From positions 62,001 through 126,000 of the forward strand of contig JAIQDT010014342.1 in assembly GCA_021521415.1 (NCBI GenBank): 64,000 nt of DNA, written 5' to 3'. The DNA is from Bidens hawaiensis (lineage: Eukaryota; Streptophyta; Magnoliopsida; Asterales; Asteraceae). The position numbers and the translations under genes were made by a program. This document shows, piece by piece, positions 21,968 to 31,840 of the stretch; the first letter of the stretch is position 1, and every line of letters begins with the position of its first letter. The notes under the pieces are model-generated. The model did not search any database. It was not told the origin of the DNA and worked only from the letters and a program-made list of their open reading frames with translations.

Positions 21968-23099
21968 TCAACGTTCTTTCTTTAACTTCTTTGTTTTCGA
22001 ATCTTCAATTTGAATTGGATGTTCTACGAATTTTAAGTTCTCATTTATTTCAACGTCTTTTAATGGCATAGCCAACGATTCATCGGTCAAACACTTACGC
22101 AGATTCGAAACGTGGAATACATCGTGTATCCCTTGCATTTCCTCAGGCAGTCGCAAACGGTATGCTATAGTGCCGATTCGTTCGAGTACCTCAAAAGGTC
22201 CAACGAATCGAGGACTTAATTTTTCTTTCTTACCGAAGCGAACAACGCCTTTCCAAGGCGAGACTTTCAATAACACTTTGTCACCGACATTGAACTCTAA
22301 CGGCTTACGACAGACATCGGCGTAACTCTTTTGGCGATCACGTGCCGTGTTAAGTCGTTCTCGTATTTGGATAACCTTGTCGGTGGTTTCTTGGACTATC
22401 TCGGGTCCAGATAATTGACTGTCTCCGGTTTCAGACCAACACACGGGCGTTCTACACTTTCTTCCATACAACGCCTCGAACGGTGCGGTTTGAATACTTG
22501 CGTGATAACTATTATTATACGAGAATTCCATTAGGGGTAAGTGGTTATCCCAACTTCCACCTAGATCGATCACACAAGCACAGAGCATATCTTCCAACGT
22601 TTGAATCGTCCTTTCGCTTTGCCCATCGGTTTGTGGATGATAAGCAGTGCTAAGGTTCAAATTTGTAATGAGAGCTTCTTGGAAGCTTTTCCAGAAATGA
22701 GACGTAAAACGACTGTCTCGATCAGATATTATAGACAGCGGTACACCATGCAAAGCAACAATGGTGTTTACATAGATACACGCCAATCTATCCATAGAAT
22801 ACGACTCATTAATGGGTATGAAGTGTGCAGACTTTGTTAAGCGATCCACAATCACCCAAATAACATTATGTTGTCGAGTCGTCTTCGGGAGTTTTGTAAT
22901 AAAGTCCATAGTAATTAACTCCCACTTCCATACGGGAAGCTCGGGTTGCTGAAGCAATCCCGAAGGCTTTTGATGTTCAGCCTTAACTTTCAAACACGTC
23001 AAACATTTCGCAACATGTGAAGCGACATCCCTTTTCATTCCGTTCCACCAATAATTCGCCTTTAGATTGTGGTACATCTTATCACTTCCGGGATGCATC
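21968..23099 (-). pseudogene. pol: Integrase, Gypsy element 1 (continued from 35423)
   Basis: The rest of the HHCC zinc finger ([31 protein letters not shown]) is followed by the catalytic core. The core has [10 protein letters not shown] (first Asp), [14 protein letters not shown] (second Asp) and [18 protein letters not shown] (Glu). The C-terminal [10 protein letters not shown] module follows, then a tail whose chromodomain-like end (VKWDSRRRPEYTWE-type phrase at about 21900-21965) is in another frame after a one-base shift near 21968. The ORF start sometimes drawn in the LTR to the right is an artefact of the nested insert. Confidence 0.92.
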
Positions 23100-23536
23100 T
23101 GTAGGTTCCTGGACGGATCGTACACGGGATGTCGCTATCTGCGCAGGTGCGGAATCCCTGCGTAGTTAGATACGAGCGTAGAATACGTATAAATCAAACA
23201 CACGAGCAATAACCGAAACACGTTATATTGATAACACGAACACGTGACACGCGGTCACTATTACAGACTCTGACTTGTAAACACGTAACCCTAACCAATC
23301 TCGCGAACTCACGAACTCTTCTTTTTTTCAACTGTTACGGTGAACAGTTATATAAACACGACAACTTCGCCTTAGGCGAAGTTGTCCATAACTTCGCTTG
23401 TTCAACAAGTTCGCCTGAGCGAACTTGTTGACAACTTCGCTTGTTACAAAAACATAAACATAATCAAAAACATAATTACATTACAGACTCGATTACAAAC
23501 GTTAGACTATGAACTACTGACATACATGTACCAACA
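23100..23536 (-). repeat. Copia element, 3' LTR (437 bp)
   Basis: Begins TGTAGGTTCC and ends CCAACA on the plus strand. It contains a TATA-like TTTATATAA on the minus strand near 23349-23358 and several short palindromes built on CTTCGCC/GGCGAAG. It is virtually identical to the other LTR. Confidence 0.95.
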
Positions 23537-23601
23537 GACTCCCCCTTGGCAGTAGCTTCATATCTTGATCTTCAAAGCTTGAGTCTTGTAATCTTGTAGC
23601 T

Positions 23602-24039
23602 TTACGCGTGCGCTCCTTCTCTAACGCATACCGACACCACCCTTTGATATTTCCTTGCTTGATCATTCCAAGCAGGAATGTAGAAGATCTTCTTTTCGTT
23701 GAGCATCTTCAGATCAGCTTGCGATAGATTAACAAGATGCATCGGGTCGTAAACCCTAAGCACTTCTTGTTCATCCTCATCTTCCATTACCGCCTCCGCT
23801 GTTTCACAATCCACGAACCACCATTTTAGGTCTTTGAGCACGTCCTTGGGCATAAGCTTCATCGGTACTTCTTTAAGGCACCGGATCGGTTTATACTTCA
23901 TAACCATCCAAGGCTTTCCATCAGCTCTCAAACCTCTATCCTTGTCTTCGACAAGTTTCCCCTTTTGTGGTTTCAGCAGCTCAAACTTCTTCTCCTTAAT
24001 GCTCTCTTTCCATACGATCTTTCCGATGACTCTAGCCAT
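23602..24039 (-). CDS. Copia 3' accessory ORF, last part (145 aa)
   Basis: ATG at 24037-24039, a few bases after the stop of the preceding ORF; it ends at 23602, shortly before the purine tract and 3' LTR. It contains KPWMVMKYKPIRCLKEVP, WWFVDCETAEAVMEDEDEQ and IFYIPAWNDQARKYQRV. It may once have been the C-terminus of the preceding ORF, split by stop codons, or a separate re-initiated protein. Function unknown. Confidence 0.55.
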   Translation of the reverse strand: MARVIGKIVWKESIKEKKFELLKPQKGKLVEDKDRGLRADGKPWMVMKYKPIRCLKEVPMKLMPKDVLKDLKWWFVDCETAEAVMEDEDEQEVLRVYDPMHLVNLSQADLKMLNEKKIFYIPAWNDQARKYQRVVSVCVREGAHA

Positions 24040-24046
24040 GTTATTA

Positions 24047-25840
24047 TCACTTCGATTTATCAAACCCCAATCTGGCTAAGTCTTTAACCTCACATTCAGG
24101 CAGTGTGTTTAATGATCTCAAAGTTCTCCTGAAGTACTGAATCCCGTCGTATCTTTTGATCACGAAGAGCCGCAGCTGCTCATCATATATCCAGCAGATA
24201 ATACATTTCTTTGCTTTAGCGTATCCCTTAATATTGTAACTCTTTTTGAACATTTTAGGGACCGCCGGTTTCTTCGTCTTTACGAACCATTGAGCACAAC
24301 CTTCCTTCCAATTCGGCTGCTCTTCCCATTCAGTATCTTCCACAACTGTCTCATCACCCATATCGGGCATCTCAACCTCTGGAATCTCGTGTTCAATATC
24401 TTCATCTACTATCTCCCCTTCTTCTATCACACTTTCAACAATAATTTGCTCACCGATCTTCTCAATCTCATCACTCGGCAGCACATCTTCTTCAAGCATA
24501 AAATCATCATCATCATCTAGCTCTTTCAACGCGTCAATTACATCATCAACATCATCACCAGCATCCATATCTACCACATCATCACCAGCTGCGCTTGTAG
24601 ACTCCCCCTCAGCTGTGGAAGTACCAAGAGCTATAGAAGTTCTTGGCAGCTCACCACCTGCACCTTCCGGTGCATTGGGATCATCGTCATGATCTTCTCT
24701 CCGTTTTGTCCTCAACTCATCTCCCCTACAGCTCATCTCCCCCTGAGATGCCAAGAACGCTTTCATAGCGTCTATTATCTTCCCATGCTCGACCAGGAGG
24801 GAGGCCTGTAGTTGGTTTGCTTCCACTAGGCTTTGAATAGTCTTAGACTGCTCAGCTACGATCTGCTCTAGTGAAGCTATCCTTTCGGAGTCTGAAGTAG
24901 GCGTTGGAGTTGGCGGGACATCAGCAGCAGAAGTGACCGCAGGTGGTACACTTGGTAACCCTGCAGTAGTAGTGACTGTTGACTCAACAAATCGTGCTAC
25001 TACCACCGATGGAGTAAGCGATTGAGGTGGTAGAGACACAATTGTTGGAGTCGACGTCTCGACGGCAGTAACCTGTGCTGTAGAAGGAATAAAAGACATA
25101 CCAGACAAGGCAGGTGGAGCAAAACGTACCAGCCTTGAAGTTTCTCCAGCTCCCGAACCCATACATGTCCGTTCTCTTCTTGAACGTCTGAGCACTAGCT
25201 GAACTGCTTCTTCTTCATCACCTTCCTCGTCATCGTCGTCTACCGTTCTCATCCGCTTCCCAAGCGTTCTCTCCCTAGACACCAGCAAACGTCTAGCTTC
25301 AGCAAATGTCTCATCAAGATCGGAGTCAGCTACCGAAGTAACTGCTCTAGTAACATCCATGGCCTGAGAACCCGCGACATCCATATCAAACAATCCTTGG
25401 CCGCTAAAAGCAGCATCAAGGTCGACTTCTTCAGCAGCAGGCACAGCAGGCGCAGCTGATACAGCATGAGGTGCTGCCGCCTGTTGTGGTCTTCGGTCTC
25501 TGAACTCATCCCCACCAGCAGGAACATACTCCGGGTTGACAAGATACCCGAACAGTGGAGTATGCCTGGGACGCAGCTCAGGCTTGCTTCGTGCGCTAGA
25601 AGTGCGACACTGAGCAAAGATACGCTTCGTCACACATTCAACGTATCTAATAGGGCGTCTCTGAGGTAGCGACGGAGCCACATGATTGAGAATCATTTGT
25701 AAGAATCGAGGATACATAATAAATCGCTCACGCGCCACAGCCCTCCTCTGACGATCAATCTCGTAAAATATCAGCTGACTAAATGAATATCTTCTGTTGT
25801 AAGTCAGGGCAGTCATGGCAGACTGCATCGTCGCGCCCAT
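24047..25840 (-). CDS. Copia 3' accessory ORF, main part (597 codons)
   Basis: Continues the domain above (LTYNRRYSFSQLIFYEID, MYPRFLQMILNHV). It then has a Pro/Ala-rich region, an Arg patch (LRRSRRERT), low-complexity Ser/Thr/Val, and a coiled coil near 24775-24890 (IASLEQIVAEQSKTIQSL). A very acidic stretch follows (about 24380-24560), then a folded-looking C-terminus (AKKCIICWIYDEQLRLFVIK). It ends with TGA just before the next ORF. No enzymatic motif recognised. It could be a structural or host-interaction protein; that is speculation. Confidence 0.65.
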   Translation of the reverse strand: MGATMQSAMTALTYNRRYSFSQLIFYEIDRQRRAVARERFIMYPRFLQMILNHVAPSLPQRRPIRYVECVTKRIFAQCRTSSARSKPELRPRHTPLFGYLVNPEYVPAGGDEFRDRRPQQAAAPHAVSAAPAVPAAEEVDLDAAFSGQGLFDMDVAGSQAMDVTRAVTSVADSDLDETFAEARRLLVSRERTLGKRMRTVDDDDEEGDEEEAVQLVLRRSRRERTCMGSGAGETSRLVRFAPPALSGMSFIPSTAQVTAVETSTPTIVSLPPQSLTPSVVVARFVESTVTTTAGLPSVPPAVTSAADVPPTPTPTSDSERIASLEQIVAEQSKTIQSLVEANQLQASLLVEHGKIIDAMKAFLASQGEMSCRGDELRTKRREDHDDDPNAPEGAGGELPRTSIALGTSTAEGESTSAAGDDVVDMDAGDDVDDVIDALKELDDDDDFMLEEDVLPSDEIEKIGEQIIVESVIEEGEIVDEDIEHEIPEVEMPDMGDETVVEDTEWEEQPNWKEGCAQWFVKTKKPAVPKMFKKSYNIKGYAKAKKCIICWIYDEQLRLFVIKRYDGIQYFRRTLRSLNTLPECEVKDLARLGFDKSK

Positions 25841-25844
25841 TCCA

Positions 25845-26345
25845 TCAGTTCCTGCCTTCCCCTCCAGACATGCACACGATCAAGACGTGCATTAGGAAGC
25901 GCCACTGATCTAACAAAAATCCTTTTCTCCTCTGCGTGTCCCCCAACGGACCTGAATAACCCATCCTGAGAAATGCCCCATCACGAAAAGGAGCGACAAA
26001 CTCCGTTGGGTCATTCCTCGTTTCTTCTCCAAACTGCAAAGCCAACCGTATATCTTCTGAAGAGAACTGCACAACATGACCATTTACGGTTGCTCGCATC
26101 ACCGGGGGCTCAACCCGGCAATCATACTCTACCGACTGCCAAAAGTCTTCAATGTTAGGTAGTGAAATAGGCAGGGTATTCGTGATCGCATGGAAGATCC
26201 TTGAGCGCAGGAGAAATGTGATTATTTCCCTGTAGTCCTCCACGCCACTTGCGTCTAGGTCTAACATGATGTACTGGTTATGCGCTGGAAAAAACTGTCT
26301 TTGATCATTACCGTCATCACCACCAGCACCGCCAACAGCAGCCAT
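25845..26345 (-). CDS. Copia 3' accessory ORF, N-terminal part (frameshifted)
   Basis: The frame starts at ATG 26343-26345, immediately after a splice-acceptor-like GTGCAG. It has a Gly/Asp-rich start, then a globular-looking domain (LLRSRIFHAITNTLP, FWQSVEYDCRVEPP, EDIRLALQFGEE). One extra G near 25853-25858 shifts the frame, and the domain plainly continues in the next frame (25840 onward). No signal peptide or membrane segment, so it is not an obvious envelope. Similar 3' ORFs occur in other composite-family Copia elements as hypothetical proteins (from memory); the function is unknown. Confidence 0.65.
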   Translation of the reverse strand: MAAVGGAGGDDGNDQRQFFPAHNQYIMLDLDASGVEDYREIITFLLRSRIFHAITNTLPISLPNIEDFWQSVEYDCRVEPPVMRATVNGHVVQFSSEDIRLALQFGEETRNDPTEFVAPFRDGAFLRMGYSGPLGDTQRRKGFLLDQWRFLMHVLIVCMSGGEGRN

Positions 26346-26384
26346 ATCTGCACTAAACGAACCAAGTTAGATAACGGTTAAGCA

Positions 26385-26700
26385 ACTCACAAGTTCGCGT
26401 TATACCATGAGCGAAGTTGTGACTAAAACTGTATAGGCGAACTTAAAGGTGAGGCGAAGTTGAGAACAACTTCGCTTCATCTGTAAGTTCGTCTAAATAA
26501 CTGTTAAACAAATTGGTTTAGGCGAAGTTGAAGATAACTTCGCCTTATCACAACATCGCCTCAGGCGAAGATAAGTGTTAGGCGAAATTAAGCTTCAGGC
26601 GAAGTTGTGGATAACTTCGCCTTAGGCGAAATTAATCCCCAGGCGAAGTTGTGGATAACTTCGCCTAAACCCTAACTTCGCCTGAACTTAATCGGCGACT
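26385..26700. repeat. Array of short palindromes (GCGAAGTT...AACTTCGC), 3' region
   Basis: Repeated inverted pairs of GCGAAGTT and AACTTCGC are separated by 5-7 nt, e.g. GGCGAAGTTGTGGATAACTT followed by CGCC. At least six hairpin-capable units lie here just upstream of the accessory ORF start, with further ones at 27075-27140. Confidence 0.8.
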
Positions 26701-27699
26701 GTTAGGATTCCAACACCGGAAATCCGGTGTTTTCGGCTAAGTCCGACGATCAAGAACATCAATACACATGATATTAAGGATGTGAAGTTGAAAAGGATGT
26801 CCATGCACACGTTAACACAAGTTTTTAAGATTTCGGTTTCGAAGGTCCGACGACCCGAGGTCTCGAACCGGGTAAAAACGATTAAGAACGAACAATTTTG
26901 TGAGAGATATCGACAACACATACCCTCAATGATAATAGAAACTAGAAGCAAAGATCGAAATCGGAGATAAAAATCAAGTTCGCCGGAGCTCTCACAATTT
27001 CGCCGGAAAACTCTCAAGTTCGCTGATATATAATGAAGTTTACTGTTGAAAATCACCTTATATAGGGTCAGAGTTGGTCAGGCGAAGTTAAGGATAACTT
27101 CGCCTAGGCGAAGTTAACCACAAGTTCGCCTGATTCAACAACTTCGCCTATATTTTCAGAATCAACCCTTTAAGTTTGAACATTTTGCAATTAATATTTG
27201 AAAGTTTCATAAAGAGTTAAACAAAAATGATCAAGTCTAAGTAACCAGTTATAAAATAATACAACTACAAAAATAGAAAAACTTATAAAAATTTAACGAA
27301 ATAAGGGATCAAATTTCAGTCTAGTCAGGGACCACTATGTTTTTAGAAAAGATCCTAACAGGAATCATACTCACTACGTGACTGTCATATAGATCCGTGT
27401 TTAGCCGTATTATGACATAGAGAAACAGGTTGTAAGCATGTAAATAACTTAAATGGTTTTCATCGTTTCTGTGATATGGATTAAGGTTCAATTTAGCTCA
27501 AAATTTAAGTGGGCAACAACTCAGAGATAATGAAGCCTTCTATCTATTCTCAAAGCGTATTTGGCTATACCCAAGTCACCCCGAATTGACTTCGACCCAT
27601 AGTGTCTGATTAACTTGTCGATATTCGTTGTCTGCTTCCCGTTCTCTTCTTACTCCAGAATTGAGAAGTCTTGATTGTTACAATAACTCTTAAGTACTT

Positions 27700-27739
<40 letters not shown>

Positions 27740-28493
27740 CATACTTATAGACTTCGGAGTACTAAACCACTGCAAGTCCCGAATCTGGATCACTGCAGTG
27801 TCTTGAAATGCTTTCTTCACGGGAATCAGAACACTTACGGGCTCGTGTATGACTGGGTAGTCGCTTTTCTGCCTATCATTCGGAAAGAAATTTATTAAGA
27901 CATTCAAAACTCTTAAGGAGTTTCCACGTAAAATCGAGTGATTTAAGTTAATATCACATACACTTTTACGCACCATAAAAATTACCATGACATACAATGA
28001 CTGTCCTAAAGTCTTTTAAGCCTAATAACTTCACTAGTTAAGCACACACAATCAGTATATATATCATTTTCCAAGGTTGGATCAACTTTCTGTTAAACAT
28101 AGCACATTTACTTCATACGAAGTAATAGACTTGAAAAGTAATTTCATTTCCCCAAAAAAAATTTTGACTTCAGTCACCCCGATCAAGTCAAAGTCTTCAG
28201 GTAAACGGCAATCCTGAAGATCCAATGGATCAACTGGACCGACCACATACAAGTATGTGTCCTTCTAACCATGTATGACCGACTAATTTTCAGCGACAGA
28301 AAGAAAACACATCACAACTGCCCCGGTCACTTTCAGTCATCTGGTTAATGGCGACCCTCATTTTCTAAGTAGAAACGAGGACCAAAACATATCCGTGGAT
28401 ATGTCCATCAAACTGAGGTAACGGACTAATTTTAAGCGATTAGTGACGTTTTTTTTTTTTTTTTTTTTTTTAAGACACAAAAGAAAAGCATGG
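26701..28493. other. Copia non-coding region between RNase H and accessory ORFs
   Basis: About 1.8 kb without a convincing frame. It has long T tracts at 27704-27732 and 28449-28471 (poly-A on the element's strand), and the minus strand has several purine-rich stretches. Sireviruses are known for such a region carrying repeated purine tracts. Confidence 0.6.
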
Positions 28494-30209
28494 TTACTCG
28501 GGATTGATCATCCCGTTTAGCTCAATTAGGTTTTGAAATCTGGATTTATCAAACGCTTTTGTAAATAAATCAGCGAAATTCTCGAGCGTATCGACTTTTT
28601 CGATCTTAATCAGTTTCTTCTCAGCACAATCCCGTATGAAATGATGACGAATGTCAATATGTTTGGTTTTACTATGTTTCACGGGATTGTTAATTACTGA
28701 GATGGCTGCAGTGTTATCAATTAAAATAGGAGTGAGTAAGAAATTCAGACCATAGTCGCGCAATTGTTGCTGAATCCACAAAACCTGTGAACAGCAGTTG
28801 GATGCTGCCATATATTCAGCTTCACATGTTGAGATTGCAACTGACGTCTGTTTCTTGCACTGCCAGGAAACTAATCTTCCACCGAGAAACTGACATCCTC
28901 CTGTTGTCGACTTCCGACTCTGATTGCACCCACCATAATCAGAATCAGTATAAGCAACCAGTTCCACGTCTCCTCCCTTCGGGTACCACAACCCTAGCTT
29001 CGGCTTGCCCTTGAGATACCGTAGTATCCTCTTTGCACCTTTCAGATGTGATTCTTTCGGATTTGCCTGAAAACGTGCACAAAGACAAACAGCAAACATT
29101 ATATCAGGCCTAGAAGCAGTTAAATACATTAATGAACCTATTATCGCCCGATACAGAGTTGGGTCCACATCTGCGTCACCATCTGATTCAGCGCCCAATT
29201 TGTGATTGACGCAGATTGGAGTGTCATATGGAGAACTGTCCTCCATCTTGAATCGCTTGAGCACATCATGAACGTACTTCGTCTGATGAATGAACATCCC
29301 GTCCTTCTTCTGATCAACCTGCAATCCTAGAAAGAAAGTTAGTTCACCCATAGCACTCATTTCGAACCTTTTCTTCATGACATCCTCAAAATCTTGACAC
29401 ATGGAGACTCTTGATGCAGCAAATATGATGTCATCCACGTAGACTTGAACTAGTAGGAAGTCGCTTCCTTCTCTCTTCACGAACAGTGTGCTGTCAATTA
29501 AACCCCTTTCAAAACCATTCTCGAGCAAGTAGTCCGATAACGTTGAATACCAGGCACGAGGTGCCTGATGTAATCCATACAGCGCCTTGCTCAACTTGTA
29601 TACGTGATCAGGAAAGTCTGGGTCAGGAAAACCCGGAGGTTGCTCAACATACACAACCTCATCCACTTTCCCATTGAGGAACGCACTCTTCACATCTAGC
29701 TGAAAGACCTTCATCTTCTTGAACGCAGCAAACGCCAAAAACAATCGTATCGCTTCCAACCTGGCGACAGGAGCGAACACCTCACTGTAATCAATACCCT
29801 CTTGCTGATTAAAACCTTTAACAACCAGCCTTGCCTTGTTTCTAATGATAATCCCCTTTTCATCCCTCTTGCACTTAAACACCCATTTTGTGCCTATAGC
29901 ATGCACATTCCTTGGTTTTTCAACCAAAGTCCAGACTTCCATCTTCTCGAATTGAGCCAACTCTTCTTGCATGGCCTCGACCCACGAGCTGTCCTTAAGA
30001 GCCATTTGATAATTTTTCGGTTCAATCTGGCTAATAAAGCAGGAGTACAAACATTCGTTCATTATACCCGTTTCTTTAATGCTTGTATAAACACAGGTGT
30101 GCTCATTCAAGCTACTTCTGGTTTGTACACTGGAGGACACATCACCTATAATATTCTCCAATGGGTGATCTTTGTGAATTCTCGTGGTCGGAACAGCACC
30201 GACATGCAA
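28494..30209 (-). CDS. pol: Copia reverse transcriptase and RNase H (C-terminal part of pol)
   Basis: Continues pol after the frameshift. RT phrases include WVFKCKRDEKG, VFAPVARLEAIRLFLA, LDVKSAFLNGKVDE, ALYGLHQAPRAWY and catalytic YVDDIIFAAS. RNase H has AYTDSDYGG and TCEAEYMAA and ends DLFTKAFDKSRFQNLI. All catalytic residues seen are present and the frame is open through 571 codons. Together with the PR-IN frame it would be one polyprotein if not for the single-base loss near 30228. Confidence 0.93.
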   Translation of the reverse strand: MHVGAVPTTRIHKDHPLENIIGDVSSSVQTRSSLNEHTCVYTSIKETGIMNECLYSCFISQIEPKNYQMALKDSSWVEAMQEELAQFEKMEVWTLVEKPRNVHAIGTKWVFKCKRDEKGIIIRNKARLVVKGFNQQEGIDYSEVFAPVARLEAIRLFLAFAAFKKMKVFQLDVKSAFLNGKVDEVVYVEQPPGFPDPDFPDHVYKLSKALYGLHQAPRAWYSTLSDYLLENGFERGLIDSTLFVKREGSDFLLVQVYVDDIIFAASRVSMCQDFEDVMKKRFEMSAMGELTFFLGLQVDQKKDGMFIHQTKYVHDVLKRFKMEDSSPYDTPICVNHKLGAESDGDADVDPTLYRAIIGSLMYLTASRPDIMFAVCLCARFQANPKESHLKGAKRILRYLKGKPKLGLWYPKGGDVELVAYTDSDYGGCNQSRKSTTGGCQFLGGRLVSWQCKKQTSVAISTCEAEYMAASNCCSQVLWIQQQLRDYGLNFLLTPILIDNTAAISVINNPVKHSKTKHIDIRHHFIRDCAEKKLIKIEKVDTLENFADLFTKAFDKSRFQNLIELNGMINPE

Positions 30210-31840
30210 ATTATCTTCAAATTTGAAGAGATCTCATCAATGGTTGTTTCTGGCTGAGAGTGAAATGGATTGATAAACTCATCTTCAGGTAAGGCAGCAG
30301 GGGTATCAATAGTGTTTGATGTGGAAGGTTGACTTCTCTCAATAAGCTGTCGTTGCAAAAGATTCTCTTCCTCATCAAGTATCATCTTCGACGCAATTCT
30401 TTCATCTTCTTCAGAAATTTCCAAATTAGGGATGTTAAATGACTTAAACAGCTTAACATAGTCGAAAAGCTCAGCAGGTCCATTGCTTGGTTTTGGCGAT
30501 TGGTAACTAGTAATGTCGGTGTTACACACCACCTCCACCTTGCAAGTCGACGTATTGAAGACCCGTCTGTTGGGAGTCCCAACAACATAACCGACTAAAA
30601 TTCCTTCATCGGCTACTTCACCAAATTTCGAATTAGTCTTCAAAATCGAACAAGGAGACCCGAATGGTTCAAGACCGCTCAAGTTGGGCTTCCTTCCATG
30701 CATAAGCTCGTAACATGTTTTTCCAAGTCTCTTAACGGTTAACACCCTATTCAGAACATAGCAGGCTGTAGCAACTGCTTCAGCCCAGAATATCACAGGA
30801 AGTTTTGAATCAGCCAGCATAGTTCTGGCTCCTTCAATTAAAGTTCGGTTCTTCCTTTCAGCCACTCCATTCTGTTGCGGAGTATACGGAGCGCTGTATT
30901 GATGTTCAATTCCTTTCTGAAGACAGAAGATTTCCATTTCAAAGTTCTTGAACTCTGTTCCATTGTCACTTCTGATGTATTTAACTGATTTACTCATGAC
31001 GTTCTCAACTTTTGTAATTAGATTCTTCACCATTTGAGCCGTCTCATCTTTTGATTTCAGAAAATATACCCACGAATATCGTGAGTAGTCATCAGTGATC
31101 ACCAAGCAGTAAGAGGTACCTCCTAGACTTTTTACATTCACGGGACCGAAGAGATCCATGTGAAGTAGTTCTAGAGTACCGGCAATAGAGTTGACCTTCT
31201 TGGTGAGATGGGATTTCTTGTGTTGCTTTCCCTTCTTGCATGCTATACATTTGTCTTCAAAGTTAAAACTTTTTAAGGGAACGCCCATCACAAGCCCATT
31301 CTTGACAATGAAGTTCATCTTCCGAAGATGAATGTGCCCCATTCTCCTGTGCCACAATTCAGATTCTGATTCGCTTGCTTTCGTCATTAAACAAGATTCT
31401 CCCGTGGCCATTTCAGTAGACCTCATATCCATCACATATGTATTTGTTTCACGTGGAGCTTTCATTACTATCCACTCGTCTGGTATCTGGAAACCAGGCT
31501 TCAACACGATCGCTTCATTCTTCGTGAAATGGACAGTGTAATCTTTATCACAAATCTGCGACACACTCAGCAGATTGTGCTTCAATTCCTCCACAAAATT
31601 CACATTCTCAAGTGTCATCCTTCCATTTGACACTGTACCTCTACCAGTAATCCTTCCTCCGCTTTCACCAGCAAAACTAACTCTCGCTCCCTGAACAGGT
31701 TTTAAGTCTTGCAACAAGTGTTTGTTGCCCGTCATGTGCCGGGAACAGCCGCTATCTACAATCCAAAGACTGTGGGCAGCCCTGTTCAACTGTTCCTGCA
31801 CAATAAAACAGAGAATTAGAATCTTGGGACCCAAGACCAA
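30146..31840 (-). CDS. pol: Copia protease and integrase (N-terminal part of pol)
   Basis: The protease motif is WIVDSGCSRHMTG. The integrase zinc finger has LWHRRMGHIH and CIACKKGKQ. The DDE core has HMDLFGPV, YIRSDNGTEF and NGVAERKNRTLIEGARTML, followed by the Copia-type linker. The first residues (before QEQLNRAAHSLW) look like read-through of non-coding DNA; a good 3' splice-like site TTTTATTGTGCAG lies just ahead of that point. The frame is lost at about 30225-30232 by one missing base, so RT sits in a separate frame. Confidence 0.9.
   Translation of the reverse strand: MVLGPKILILCFIVQEQLNRAAHSLWIVDSGCSRHMTGNKHLLQDLKPVQGARVSFAGESGGRITGRGTVSNGRMTLENVNFVEELKHNLLSVSQICDKDYTVHFTKNEAIVLKPGFQIPDEWIVMKAPRETNTYVMDMRSTEMATGESCLMTKASESESELWHRRMGHIHLRKMNFIVKNGLVMGVPLKSFNFEDKCIACKKGKQHKKSHLTKKVNSIAGTLELLHMDLFGPVNVKSLGGTSYCLVITDDYSRYSWVYFLKSKDETAQMVKNLITKVENVMSKSVKYIRSDNGTEFKNFEMEIFCLQKGIEHQYSAPYTPQQNGVAERKNRTLIEGARTMLADSKLPVIFWAEAVATACYVLNRVLTVKRLGKTCYELMHGRKPNLSGLEPFGSPCSILKTNSKFGEVADEGILVGYVVGTPNRRVFNTSTCKVEVVCNTDITSYQSPKPSNGPAELFDYVKLFKSFNIPNLEISEEDERIASKMILDEEENLLQRQLIERSQPSTSNTIDTPAALPEDEFINPFHSQPETTIDEISSNLKIICMSVLFRPREFTKITHWRIL

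Noticed and set aside
23228..23431. Identical small frames at 23228 and 35114
   Set aside because: They lie in the two identical Copia LTRs and have no coding features.
23602..26345. Envelope gene of an endogenous retrovirus
   Set aside because: No signal peptide, transmembrane segment or fusion-like feature; the position alone does not justify the name.
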